Below are positions 25,544 to 34,702 of a stretch of DNA of 64,000 nt, in pieces. The position numbers were made by a program, and so were the translations under genes. Each line of letters begins with the position of its first letter. Within the stretch, counting starts at the first letter, position 1. Source of the stretch: Verrucomicrobia bacterium ADurb.Bin006 (GTDB lineage Bacteria > Verrucomicrobiota > Verrucomicrobiia > Limisphaerales > J093); contig MWFF01000055.1 in the NCBI GenBank assembly GCA_002071485.1, positions 1 to 64,000 of the forward strand, given 5' to 3'. The notes below the pieces were generated by a model, which was not told the origin of the DNA, searched no databases, and was given only the letters and a program-made list of their open reading frames with translations.

Positions 25544-25948
25544 TTAGATAAGGCCTAAAACTCTCTTGGACAGGCGCTTGCGACAGAGGGTGTCGGGGAG
25601 CGTCTCAAAAAGTACCTGGCGGGAGACGAGCTCCATCTCGGCGACGGTCTTCCAGAGGGTGCGGGCGTTGTCCAGCGCCTGCTTCAGCGCTTGGTACTGG
25701 TCGCGACTCAAAGCGACGGTGATGGTCTTTTGACCGACTTTGCGCGTCCACTGATAACCACGACGGGGTGGATTTGGAGACCCGGGACCTGTTGTGCACG
25801 CAAAGGTGTCGCGCCGGATTGAGCGATCGGATCGGAGCCGAGTGACATTCACCGACGAGGAAGACGGTTTTAGGCTGAAGGCGGAATGGAGTACGTGCTT
25901 GATTGCCTGGTCGCGATCGGCGAGCGCGGTCACGATGGTGGCGTTCAT
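25544..25948 (-). CDS. Short transposase-accessory-like ORF, probable IS remnant
   Basis: 134 residues. The second half (RRGYQWTRKVGQKTITVALS, then LFETLPD and KRLSKRVLGLI) resembles small ORFs that accompany IS transposases in Verrucomicrobia and Planctomycetes (DUF6788-like). The first 65 residues look random, and the ATG overlaps the stop of the kinase-MurQ gene by 4 nt, so the real start may be further downstream. No transposase follows. A mobile-element leftover is the best reading. Confidence 0.45.
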   Translation of the reverse strand: MNATIVTALADRDQAIKHVLHSAFSLKPSSSSVNVTRLRSDRSIRRDTFACTTGPGSPNPPRRGYQWTRKVGQKTITVALSRDQYQALKQALDNARTLWKTVAEMELVSRQVLFETLPDTLCRKRLSKRVLGLI

Positions 25949-27825
25949 GATTGGCAGCGCTTCTCATGGCACAAGCGCCGCCCTTCGCCAAGAGCGCGAT
26001 GGACCAGGGCGGCCTTCACCTGCCATCCGTTCTGTTCGAGGCGTGTCCGCGCCACGGATGGCGCGGCGCCGGTGAGTGCGCACACAATTCGCACCGCGCG
26101 CTCGCGCAGTTTTTCGTTCGACGGGTTCAGGTCCACCATCAGGTTGCCGATCGCCTTTCCGGTGCGGACCATCGAGAGGGTGGTCAGCATGTTGAGAATG
26201 AGCTTGGTGGCCGTTCCCGCCTTCAGTCGCGTCGAGCCCGTCAACACCTCGGGGCCCACATTGGGCGCAATCACGACATCCGGGCGCTCGCCGCGCGCGA
26301 ACCTCAGGAACGGATTGAAGCAGATCAACACGGTCGCCGCGCCCCGGTCCCTGGCGCGGTGCAGAGCGCCCCAGACGAACGGGGTGCGTCCGCTGGCTGC
26401 AATCCCCACAACCACGTCGCGGCGTGTCACGCCGCGGAACAGGATCGCCTTCGCCCCGGCCTCCGTATCGTCCTCGACATCCTCGTCGGCCGCCCACAGC
26501 GCGCGGTGGCCGCCGGCCATGATGCCCTGCACCTGTTCGGGGGGGGCGCCGAATGTCGGGGGACATTCGCTTGCATCCAGCACACCCAAACGCCCGCTGG
26601 TCCCGGCGCCCAGATAGAACAAACGCCCGCCGCGGCGGAAGGCCCGCACGATGAGCCTGATCGCCCTCTCGATCCGCACCGCTTCGGCCCGCAAGGCGCG
26701 CGGCAGCCTGGTCTCCTCCGAGATCATCAACTCGATTGCGGACGAGAGCGATCGCCGGTCCAGGTCGAGGGACCGCGGATTGCGTTGTTCGGTCGGCGAC
26801 TGGCCCGTAGCCTCGGGGATGGGGCAAGAGGGGGCGGGGCTGTCGGGGGACGCAGCCGAGCGAGTGCGGGGACGCCGAGCCGGATGCGGCAGGGTGGGGA
26901 CGATGGCGCGGGCGTGGGCGACGGCGCCCCAGGCCCCTTCGCGTTTCAGGAGTCGGCTTGCGTTTTCGGGCCAGAGGCGTCGGAGTTCGAGGCTCACCGC
27001 TCGAGCGAACGTCTTCTGGCGGTGAAGAACGCCCCCCACAAAAACGAACTCGACTGGGCGACCGGGCCGGGTCAATCGCCGGGCGCACGCCACCGCGTCC
27101 GCCGCCAGGTGCCGGACCGCGGATTGGATGGCGCTTCGGGCGATAGGATCGCCCCGCGCGGCGGCGAAAACCTGGACCGCGAGGGCGGCGATCTCGTCCT
27201 TGGGCGCCTGATGGATCCATGTGATGATGTCATTGGGCTCGTTGAGTTGAAGCGTGAGAAGGAGCCGCGCGCCGAGGTCGGGCCAGCGGCCGGTGAGATC
27301 GAATCGGCGAATGGCCTGCTGCATGGCCTCGAGCGCGATGTCGTATCCGCTGCCTTTGTCGCTCAGCAGATGTCCCCAGCCCCCGACTCTCGCCGTCTGG
27401 CCGCGCGGGTTGCGTCCGTAGCAGCACGAACCCGTTCCGCTGATGACGATGACGCGCGTGACATCGGGTGCGGACGTACCCGCGTCGGCGGCGGCCAGAG
27501 CGGTTTCGAGGTCGTTGCCAGCCCAGCACGGGACACCCGGCCATGCGGTCGCGGCCGCGGCCTGGACCAGGCGGCGGTCAGCCGACTCGCGCACGCCAGC
27601 CATGCCGATGCCCAAGGCGGACGGAGCGGGCAGCCGGTTGGCGAGCGCGCGGAAGTGGGAGGCCAACTGGGTCGGGGTCAGCAGGCGCTGGTTGGCCGGG
27701 CCGGCTTCGAGTCGATGGAGTTGGCGCCCGGCCGCATCGGCGGCGATGGCCACGGTATGTGTGCCGCCGCACTCGATTCCGAGCAGTATGGTTTCAGTGC
27801 GAATACCCGAGCGGTCCTGCTGCAT
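25945..27825 (-). CDS. murQ: Fusion of N-acetylglucosamine-kinase-like and MurNAc-6-P etherase domains
   Basis: 626 residues. The N-terminal ~310 residues are a BadF/BadG-type ASKHA kinase (LLGIECGGTHTVAIA, VIVISGTGSCCYGRN, FVFVGGVLHRQKTF), close to N-acetylglucosamine/N-acetylmuramic acid kinases. A Pro/Arg-rich linker leads to MurQ (about 350-615) with AGTSGRLGVLDASECPPTFG, ILFRGVTRRDVVVGIAASGR and LTGSTRLKAGTATKLILNML, i.e. the SIS fold and the Glu residues needed to open the lactyl ether. It would convert MurNAc-6-P to GlcNAc-6-P after phosphorylation in one chain. Recycling of peptidoglycan is the likely pathway. Confidence 0.88.
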   Translation of the reverse strand: MQQDRSGIRTETILLGIECGGTHTVAIAADAAGRQLHRLEAGPANQRLLTPTQLASHFRALANRLPAPSALGIGMAGVRESADRRLVQAAAATAWPGVPCWAGNDLETALAAADAGTSAPDVTRVIVISGTGSCCYGRNPRGQTARVGGWGHLLSDKGSGYDIALEAMQQAIRRFDLTGRWPDLGARLLLTLQLNEPNDIITWIHQAPKDEIAALAVQVFAAARGDPIARSAIQSAVRHLAADAVACARRLTRPGRPVEFVFVGGVLHRQKTFARAVSLELRRLWPENASRLLKREGAWGAVAHARAIVPTLPHPARRPRTRSAASPDSPAPSCPIPEATGQSPTEQRNPRSLDLDRRSLSSAIELMISEETRLPRALRAEAVRIERAIRLIVRAFRRGGRLFYLGAGTSGRLGVLDASECPPTFGAPPEQVQGIMAGGHRALWAADEDVEDDTEAGAKAILFRGVTRRDVVVGIAASGRTPFVWGALHRARDRGAATVLICFNPFLRFARGERPDVVIAPNVGPEVLTGSTRLKAGTATKLILNMLTTLSMVRTGKAIGNLMVDLNPSNEKLRERAVRIVCALTGAAPSVARTRLEQNGWQVKAALVHRALGEGRRLCHEKRCQS

Positions 27826-28226
27826 GGGTCCGAGTATTCGAGGTGGCTCGGGCTTGGCGAGTCGAAAAGGGGGGTGTGCCGCCAGCCTCGCACCCGAGCG
27901 TCTGGCGCGATCGCGTTCCTGCGAACTCGAGAGACTCGAGGCGAGGCATGGCTTGATATGGCGGCTGCGCAGTTCCGGATTTTAGCGCGGTCAGCCCGGT
28001 TGTTCACACCCTTCGCGAGGAATCGTAACCGGGCTAGTTGGCAAAACCGCGCCCAGAAAGGCAACCAGAGATACTCCGTCGGTCGTGACGGCGTCCTTCC
28101 ACACGAACAGTGTCTCGGATTGCTCTGTCCCTCAAGCCGGGCGCGGTTTTGCTTTTCTAATCGGCATGGCAGTCCTCTTGCGAAGTCTGACTGCCATGTG
28201 CACAGACGGGATGTGGAATATGCGGG
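27826..28226. other. Intergenic region with inverted repeats
   Basis: About 400 nt without a convincing gene. Inverted repeat GCAAAACCGCGCCC at 28041-28054 and its complement at 28139-28152 enclose 84 nt. The last 20 nt before 28227 (AATATGCGGGTTAG) belong to a dispersed family. Confidence 0.5.
28165..28198 (-). terminator. Hairpin after the PA14-like protein gene
   Basis: CATGGCAGTC (28165-28174) and GACTGCCATG (28189-28198) form a 10-bp stem with a 14-nt loop just downstream of the minus-strand stop at 28227. No U-tract is obvious, so it may be a repeat-derived hairpin. Confidence 0.4.
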
Positions 28227-31200
28227 TTAGCGCGTGGCGCGGAAGTACAGCTCGGTTCCGGTCGGACTGACCTCGTACGGGCTGACGGCGCCGGTCACGT
28301 CCTGCCAGTTCGTCGGGCTGACCGACGACGATTGCTGCAGCTTGCCTTCGAAGGTCACCCGCACCTTGCCGTCAGCCAGCAGCGCGATGGAGACAGTGGG
28401 TTGGACCGCTGAAGGAACGTACGCCTTGACTGCGTGCGGATTGTTGCGGTCGTTGACGAGTATCTTGGTGTTATTCGGGCCGTAGGTGAAGAACTCGAGG
28501 TTCCCACCGCCGCCGCCCTGGTACCAGACCAGTCGGACTGGGTAGAAGCCGGCCTCGGGCGTGATGAAGGCGAACGGGATGTCGCGCGCTCCGGCGGCGC
28601 GGTCGCGGGAGAACAGGACGAGGCCGTCGGTCTGGCCGGGCATGCCGATCTGGACTTTCCAGCCGTCGTCGCCGTTGATACCGAACTTCTGGTAGCCGGC
28701 GGGCAATTCGAGGTACGCGCAGATTTCAGCGGTAATGTTCTCGAACCGCAGATTGCCGGAGAGGCCGGTGCCGGGGATGCCTGGGACAGGCTCGTCGGCC
28801 TGGCTTGTCATGAGCGTCTGGAAGTTGCCGATCTGGGCGGGCGTGCCGCCGGGATTCATGGTGACGTTCCAGTTGATGATGTCGGCGTCGATGTAGCTGC
28901 CGTCCGCTTCCGGTCCCGGGACAGCGACGCTGGCCGGGGTGCCGGCCAGTTGCGCCTCGGCAGCGGCGACGGTGTTGCCGCCCGGGCGCGCGGCGGAAGC
29001 CTGGGTGACCTTGACGCGGAAGCCCGGGGCATTGAGGTCGACGGCGGAGGCGGGGACAGCGGCGCTGGCGGGGACATTCACGTAATCGCTGACGGTGAAC
29101 GTCCAGTAATTGGTCGTGTTGGCATAGACCAGGCCGGCGGTGTGGGTGGACATGGGTGCCAGCGGCGGGTTGGGCACATACATCACCAACACATCCGTCG
29201 ACCCGCCGATCGGGGTGACGGTGGGGGTGACGCTGACGTCGTCCAGCACCATGCCGACGCTTCCGGCGCCGAGGTCCGCCACGATGGCGCCGATGGCATC
29301 GCCGAACGGCCAGTTGACCAGGGCCTGATTGAACCGCGGCTCGTCATTGGCGATGTCCACCGGATTGCCCGCGCCGACTTTGACGAGGATCGGACCCGGG
29401 CCGCTCTGTTGGTGAGTGTTTTGCCAGAGCGTCGCGTGGGTCGGCATCGGGTAGACGGAGAACTTGGTCCAAGGCCGGACCGGGCCTGTATAGGTGCTAT
29501 AGGCCTGAATCGGCGATTCGAGCGGGGCGACGGAGTTCGGATTGGCCGTTGTCGACGGATAGAGCCCAGTCACATCGTTGACGAGTATCTGGGTCCCGAA
29601 GTTGCGGTCGATGCTCAGGAACTCGAGGTTGATGCCGCCGCCGCCCTGCCAGAACAGGATGCGGAACGGGTAGATGCCGTCTTCGAGGACGAGCACGGTG
29701 AAGGCGCCGTTCGGGTTGTTGAGGGGGTTGCCGTTCTGGCCGCCCGGGGTATTGCGCCACCCCAGCAGGGTGCCGAGCGTGTCTTTCGGATTTGGCGCCG
29801 AGAGGCAGAGCCAGCCGTCATCGACATTCAGGCCGAGGATATGCACGCCCGCCTTGAGGTCGAGGTAGGTGGTGATCTCGTGGACGGTGTTGTCCAGCCC
29901 GATCGCCGTCGAACCGGAACTGCCGCCGCCGGGCACGCCAGGCACGGCGATGTCGGCATTGAAGATGCCGGCGTTCGCGGCCAGGCCACCCGATCCGGAA
30001 TTCCAGTTCAGCACGTCGCCCAACTCGTAGCCGCCGTCCGCTTCCGGGCCGGCAACGGCCAGGTTGGGATAGGGCATGTTGTTGGTGCGATTGATGTAGC
30101 CGTTGGCAAGTTGGATTTCCGGACGCGGCATATTCGCCGCTCCACCGTTTTGACCCGTGTAACGTCCACCGTTGCCCTGATTTGCGTCACGGGAGCGATC
30201 GATCTGATGGGCCCGCACGTGGAATCCCATGCCGCTGACATCCGAAGACGACACCTTGTTCGCGACCGGGATGGGGCGGGTGTAGGGTGGCACGCTGAAG
30301 GTCCAGGTGTTTGTCACCGTTTGGGCGGCGCCACCAATCGGTATGTGTTCATAGGTGAGAACTGCGGTCACGCTGCCCGAGGGGAGGAGATTCGCCATCG
30401 AACTCGAGCGCACTAGCGTGGTGACCTTGCCATCCTTGCTTTCGGTGATTGTCTGGGGCGTGCCGTTCAAGGTCAGCACCGCCGACCCAGCCTTGAGCGG
30501 CGAAGCGCCATCGGTCACATCGAGGACCAGATCCTGATCGGCAAACGACCAGAGGTATCCGATCGGCGGCAACGCGCGCGAGATGTAGGGCGGCGTGGCG
30601 GCGCTTTCGCGGTAAGCCTTGATGGGCTGCGGCGCCGTCAGATCGTTCACCAGCCACCGGACACCGTTGGAATCGACGAAGAAGAACTCGCAACTGGCGC
30701 CACCGCTCGTTTCGAAGTACATCAACCGGACGGGGTAGAAGCCATCCGCGGGGATGACGACGTCCATGAGCGAATCGATCGGGCTGCGGTCGCCTGCAGT
30801 GCCGAGCTGGACGCCGACGACGTCGCCGGGGCCGCGTCCGATGGACAGGCGGAAACCGTCGTCGCTGTTGACTCCAAAGCGGTAGCCGCCCGCCTTGAGT
30901 TCGAGGATGGTCTCGATCGAGGCGACGAAGCGATCGGTCGTATTCACGCCGGTATTGCCTGTGAGGCCCGGGATGCTCTGGTCCGTAAACCCGTTCGCCG
31001 ATGTGAAGTTCCCGACTGCGGTGGGGGCGTCCTGGTTCCAATTGATCACGCCTTCGGCCGTGAAGAAACCGTCGGCATCGGCCGACGCCAGCACATTGCC
31101 GAAGGTATCGAGCCAATCGGTGAGCGCGGTGTTGGAGAAGGGTTGGTCGGTGGAGGGATCGATGTAGCCGTTCGCGATCTGGCGCTCGGCATTGAGATAC

Positions 31201-32450
31201 TGGCCGGTCGCCGGATTGCGGTTCGGGTCCATCTGGTGGACTTTGATCTTGAACCCTGGTTTGGTCGTGTCCGCAGCCGGCAGGGCGTAGAAGGGATCGA
31301 TGGCCGTTGCGGTTCCGACCAGGGCGCTGTAGGTGAAGGAGTTGTTCAGCGCCGGCGTGCTGGTGGTCCTGTAGCCCACAATGATCGTGTTCACGCCGCC
31401 CGCCAGATAACCCGAGGCCGGCCGGTAGATGATTCGGGAGATGTCATTCACCTTGCTCAGAGTGGGCGTGACCGTCGTGCCGTTGACGGTCATAGTGACC
31501 GATCCCTCGGCGATCGTGTAGTCATAGTCCTTCATGTCGATCATGACGCCCGCCACGGGGCTGCCCGGGGCGCCTGTGGTGGCGTTCTGCAACGCCAGGG
31601 GCAGACACGACACCATGTGCGGCTGGCCCGAATTGGCGTCGAGCGGGAAGGTGGTGATCTTGAGGTTGTCGATCCAGTGGTTGTCGTAGGAACCGCCAGT
31701 GCGCGCGCCGAAGCCGAACCGCGCGCCTATCCCGCTGATCGGGAAGTCGGTGATGGCGCGGAAGATCGGGACATTGGTGTACACGATCTGGCCGTTGTAG
31801 GCGAGATCGAGCGTGCCATCCGTATCGACCCGTATTTTCACCGGCCAGTAGACCGGAGCGCCACCGGCGGTGGTCTGGGTGCGGATGGTTGTGGCGGAGC
31901 CGATCGGTTGGGCGCCTGTCGTGGTCGAGGCGGCTCCCACCAGGCGATGGAGTTGGATGACGTTGTTCCATTTGAGGTCGATGGCCGGCGCTTCGGCCGG
32001 TGTCCCGCCGTTGTTGTAAACGTCGAACGCGATCGTCAGGCCGTTGATGGTGCCCGGCCCTTCCTCAGAGTGGGCGGCATCGGCGAAATCGCCGAAGAAG
32101 AACGACATCCCGTCCGCCCCGTTGCCGCTGCCAATGTAGAGATCGAAGGTGACCTCGAATCCCCCGATGATCTCGCCATTGTCGAAATCATCGATGATCG
32201 CCCCGCCCTGCTGGCTGGCGGTCGCGTCGGTGAGCTTGAGGACGCCCGTGCCGCCTACGCCGCCGGTTGAATGGTCGTAATTGAATGCCGTTCCTTGGAG
32301 ATTGACGCCAATCGGGATGCCGTCGTTAAAGTCGGCGTTGAATGTGCCGGCCTGGCTGATGGCTCCTCCGGCCAGCAGCGCCAAGCCAGCAATGGCCAGG
32401 CCCCGGGACAGCAACCTCGGCTTTTTGAATCGATCGGGTATGGAGTTCAT
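28227..32450 (-). CDS. Large secreted protein with lectin-like domain and three PA14-like modules
   Basis: Start at 32450 gives MNSIPDRFKKP and a signal peptide (GLAIAGLALLAGGAISQA). The 1407 residues then show an L-type-lectin-like domain (about 35-290, GFEVTFDLYIGSG, YDNHWIDNLKITTF). Three repeated modules follow at about 467-600, 813-957 and 1190-1333, each with 'INWN...GNF', 'ELKAG...G.NSDDGF', 'GFYPVRL..' and 'CEFF..NG...LVND', i.e. PA14-like carbohydrate or surface-binding folds. The C-terminal FEGKLQQSSSVSPTNWQDVTG and ELYFRATR are the family-specific tail. It probably binds glycans or the cell surface. Confidence 0.75.
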   Translation of the reverse strand: MNSIPDRFKKPRLLSRGLAIAGLALLAGGAISQAGTFNADFNDGIPIGVNLQGTAFNYDHSTGGVGGTGVLKLTDATASQQGGAIIDDFDNGEIIGGFEVTFDLYIGSGNGADGMSFFFGDFADAAHSEEGPGTINGLTIAFDVYNNGGTPAEAPAIDLKWNNVIQLHRLVGAASTTTGAQPIGSATTIRTQTTAGGAPVYWPVKIRVDTDGTLDLAYNGQIVYTNVPIFRAITDFPISGIGARFGFGARTGGSYDNHWIDNLKITTFPLDANSGQPHMVSCLPLALQNATTGAPGSPVAGVMIDMKDYDYTIAEGSVTMTVNGTTVTPTLSKVNDISRIIYRPASGYLAGGVNTIIVGYRTTSTPALNNSFTYSALVGTATAIDPFYALPAADTTKPGFKIKVHQMDPNRNPATGQYLNAERQIANGYIDPSTDQPFSNTALTDWLDTFGNVLASADADGFFTAEGVINWNQDAPTAVGNFTSANGFTDQSIPGLTGNTGVNTTDRFVASIETILELKAGGYRFGVNSDDGFRLSIGRGPGDVVGVQLGTAGDRSPIDSLMDVVIPADGFYPVRLMYFETSGGASCEFFFVDSNGVRWLVNDLTAPQPIKAYRESAATPPYISRALPPIGYLWSFADQDLVLDVTDGASPLKAGSAVLTLNGTPQTITESKDGKVTTLVRSSSMANLLPSGSVTAVLTYEHIPIGGAAQTVTNTWTFSVPPYTRPIPVANKVSSSDVSGMGFHVRAHQIDRSRDANQGNGGRYTGQNGGAANMPRPEIQLANGYINRTNNMPYPNLAVAGPEADGGYELGDVLNWNSGSGGLAANAGIFNADIAVPGVPGGGSSGSTAIGLDNTVHEITTYLDLKAGVHILGLNVDDGWLCLSAPNPKDTLGTLLGWRNTPGGQNGNPLNNPNGAFTVLVLEDGIYPFRILFWQGGGGINLEFLSIDRNFGTQILVNDVTGLYPSTTANPNSVAPLESPIQAYSTYTGPVRPWTKFSVYPMPTHATLWQNTHQQSGPGPILVKVGAGNPVDIANDEPRFNQALVNWPFGDAIGAIVADLGAGSVGMVLDDVSVTPTVTPIGGSTDVLVMYVPNPPLAPMSTHTAGLVYANTTNYWTFTVSDYVNVPASAAVPASAVDLNAPGFRVKVTQASAARPGGNTVAAAEAQLAGTPASVAVPGPEADGSYIDADIINWNVTMNPGGTPAQIGNFQTLMTSQADEPVPGIPGTGLSGNLRFENITAEICAYLELPAGYQKFGINGDDGWKVQIGMPGQTDGLVLFSRDRAAGARDIPFAFITPEAGFYPVRLVWYQGGGGGNLEFFTYGPNNTKILVNDRNNPHAVKAYVPSAVQPTVSIALLADGKVRVTFEGKLQQSSSVSPTNWQDVTGAVSPYEVSPTGTELYFRATR

Positions 32451-32862
32451 GACGTGATTGGGGACAGATGCTCGAGACCGAGCATCGGGTTGTTTCCTCC
32501 GATTTAGGTTATGGGTACTTGTGAAGCCTCCGCCCATCGTCGCCCTCGATCCGTGTTCGCCGCGGACAACGGCACTCGGCAATCCAGGATCGCCAGGATC
32601 GGTTCAACGCTGTCGGGCTCAGGCGGCGGAAGTATGGGCAATTCCGAGCCGTTGTCAAGCCGCTCCAAATGAAAAGACCGTGCCCGGACAGCGCCAATTC
32701 ATAGAGTGGAGTCGCGACGCCGGGAAACACCGCCTTCACTTGACATGGCGGGCGACGAGCCTTCCTCCCCACTCGGTCCTTTTCCCTTTCATGAGTTGGC
32801 CCTGGCCGGACAGGCGCAGACTTGCCTCGATGGCATCCACGCTTTAGGGTCTGTACACCGCA
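32451..32862. other. Intergenic region with ISAs1-end copy and dispersed repeats
   Basis: No convincing gene. It includes the 24-nt copy of the ISAs1 3' end (32660-32683) and a TTAGGGTCTGTACA motif at 32844-32857 of the repeat family described at 34575. It lies between the PA14-like gene and the divergent GH5-like gene, so both promoters should be here. Confidence 0.5.
32660..32683 (+). repeat. 24-nt copy of the ISAs1 3' end
   Basis: CCGCTCCAAATGAAAAGACC plus GTGC matches 626-649, which covers the last codons and stop of the transposase. It is an IS-end scar with no transposase here. Confidence 0.6.
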
Positions 32863-34359
32863 ATGATCAAGCTCGGTTCACTCCCGCCCACCGCGGGTCG
32901 GATTCTGGCTCTGGGGCTCGGGTTATGTTTTTTCGCGCACTGTCTGGCCCAGCCGATTCAACTGCACCCGGCCAACCCGCATTACTTCTTCTGGCGCGGC
33001 AAGCCGACGGTCCTGATCACGTCAGGTGAGCACTACGGGATGGTCATCAACCCGGACCTGGATTACCGACGGTATCTCGAGACCCTGAGGGTCGATGGCC
33101 TCAATTACACGCGCGTCTTCGCCGGGGCCTACGTCGAGAAACCGGGCGCCTTCGGCATCGCGCGCAACAACCTCGCGCCCGGGCCGGGCAAGTTCCTGGC
33201 GCCCTGGGCGCGGAGTCCAGTCGCCGGTTACGCCGGAGGGGGCAACAAGTTCGATCTGGCACGGTGGAATCCGGACTACTTCAAGCGTCTGACCGATTTT
33301 GTGCAGGATGCGGGGCAGCGGGGGATCGTGGTCGAGGTGACTCTCTTCTCGTCGATCTACAACAACGAGCAGTGGTCGTTCAGCCCATTCAACCCGACGA
33401 ACAACGTGAACGGGACGCGGCTGAGCGACTGGCGGCGGCTGCACACGCGGACGAACGACGGTCTGTTGGCGGTGCAGGAGGCCTATGTGCGCCAGATCGT
33501 CCGGGCCCTGAACAGCTACGACAACGTCTTCTACGAACTCCAGAACGAACCGTGGTCCGATCATCACACGATGGGCGACCTCATCAATCCCTACCTGCCG
33601 GATACGCCGGAGTTCCCGAATGCGGTCGAGATCACGACCGCGCCGTCCCTCGAGTGGCAGGCGACGGTGGCGTCGTGGATCACCCGCGAACAGAGCGTTC
33701 TGCCCCAGAGGCATCTGATCGCCCAGAACATCGCCAATTTCCGGCTGCCGGTGCGCGAGACGGACATCGCGCCCGGGGTCGGTATCCTCAATTTCCACTA
33801 TGCCTATCCGGAGGCGGTCGCCTGGAACTACGGACTCGCCCGGCCGATCGGGTACGACGAAACGGGCTTTGCCGGCAGTGCCGACGACACGTATCGGCGG
33901 GAAGCGTGGGCGTTCCTGATGGCCGGAGGCGCCTTGTTCAACCACCTCGACTACTCGTTCACCGCCGGCGCGGAAGACGGGACAGACACCGCGCTGAACG
34001 GTCCGGGGGGCGGCAGCCCGGCGCTCCGCCGCCAGTTCAACGTGCTGGGTGAATTCATCCGAAGTTTCAACTTCGTCGCGTTGCGTCCCGATTCCCAGGT
34101 TGTCCGGAAGTCGCCGGGGGTTGTCACACGAGTCCTGAGCCAGCCCGGCGTCGCCTACTCCCTCTATGCGAGAGGCCGGTCTCCGTGCGTCATCGAACTC
34201 GAATTGCCTCCGGGTCCCTATCGGGCCGACTGGATCGAGACGCGCGCAGGGCGGGTCTTGGGCTCCGAGGCCGTGGCGCACCGGGGCGGTCCGTGCCGGC
34301 TCCAGAGCCCGGCGTTCGAAGACGACATCGCGCTGCGGCTGCTGCGCGCCGTGCGATGA
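32863..34359 (+). CDS. Exported glycoside hydrolase, GH5/cellulase-like
   Basis: 498 residues with an N-terminal signal peptide (LALGLGLCFFAHCLA). The body is a TIM-barrel glycosidase: PHYFFWRGKPTVLITSGEHY, NYTRVFAGAYVEKPG, YVRQIVRALNSYDNVFYE, LQNEPWSDHH (acid/base Glu after NEP) and IGYDETGFAGSADD (candidate nucleophile Glu), then a C-terminal beta domain. It resembles clan GH-A cellulase/mannanase-like proteins of Verrucomicrobia and Planctomycetes. Substrate unknown; with the neighbouring PA14-like protein it suggests polysaccharide breakdown. Confidence 0.78.
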   Translation: MIKLGSLPPTAGRILALGLGLCFFAHCLAQPIQLHPANPHYFFWRGKPTVLITSGEHYGMVINPDLDYRRYLETLRVDGLNYTRVFAGAYVEKPGAFGIARNNLAPGPGKFLAPWARSPVAGYAGGGNKFDLARWNPDYFKRLTDFVQDAGQRGIVVEVTLFSSIYNNEQWSFSPFNPTNNVNGTRLSDWRRLHTRTNDGLLAVQEAYVRQIVRALNSYDNVFYELQNEPWSDHHTMGDLINPYLPDTPEFPNAVEITTAPSLEWQATVASWITREQSVLPQRHLIAQNIANFRLPVRETDIAPGVGILNFHYAYPEAVAWNYGLARPIGYDETGFAGSADDTYRREAWAFLMAGGALFNHLDYSFTAGAEDGTDTALNGPGGGSPALRRQFNVLGEFIRSFNFVALRPDSQVVRKSPGVVTRVLSQPGVAYSLYARGRSPCVIELELPPGPYRADWIETRAGRVLGSEAVAHRGGPCRLQSPAFEDDIALRLLRAVR

Positions 34360-34702
34360 GTGGAGAAAGTGGTGGATGGTTGATGATTGTGTTCGGGTCG
34401 TACTGCTGTTCGGCCGTGGAGATGCCCTCGTCGTCCTGAAAAAGGAGTTCCGCCTCCCTCGGCGTCACCTCCCCCATGCTTCGAGCGCGCTTTGCGGCTC
34501 GTGGCCGCGCCTCGGCAATTCGCGGTGAATTTCATTTGCCCACGCGAATGCCGACTCGGACGACACTTTCGAGCTTAGGGTCCGTGCAAGAATCAATTCC
34601 GGTTTTGGCGGGAGCGCCACCGGGCCAGATGCGAGGCCCAAGGGAGGGAATGTATCCCCTGACTGGCCCGCGTTCATGCCGACGGCATCCTGGTTTGGCG
34701 CT
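34360..34702. other. Intergenic region with dispersed repeat
   Basis: About 340 nt. It holds one full copy of the TTAGGGTCCGTGCA element (34575-34639) and otherwise no convincing gene or CRISPR repeat, which matters because a Cas6-like gene ends at 34703. Confidence 0.5.
34575..34639 (+). repeat. Dispersed repeat 'TTAGGGTCCGTGCA', full copy
   Basis: 65 nt. The last 43 nt are identical to the complement of 46811-46875 and start with TTCCGGTTTTGGCGGGAGCG. The other end is TTAGGGTCCGTGCAAGAA. Shorter or diverged copies occur at 10266-10280, 32844-32857, 42306-42354 and 61450-61476. It may be an IS end or MITE. Confidence 0.7.

Noticed and set aside
26000-28230. Plus-strand frame of 759 codons opposite the kinase-MurQ gene
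   Set aside because: Low-complexity Arg/Gly-rich text; shadow of the fusion gene.
34360-34702. Search for a CRISPR array next to the Cas6-like gene
   Set aside because: No regularly spaced direct repeat is visible here or elsewhere in the window.
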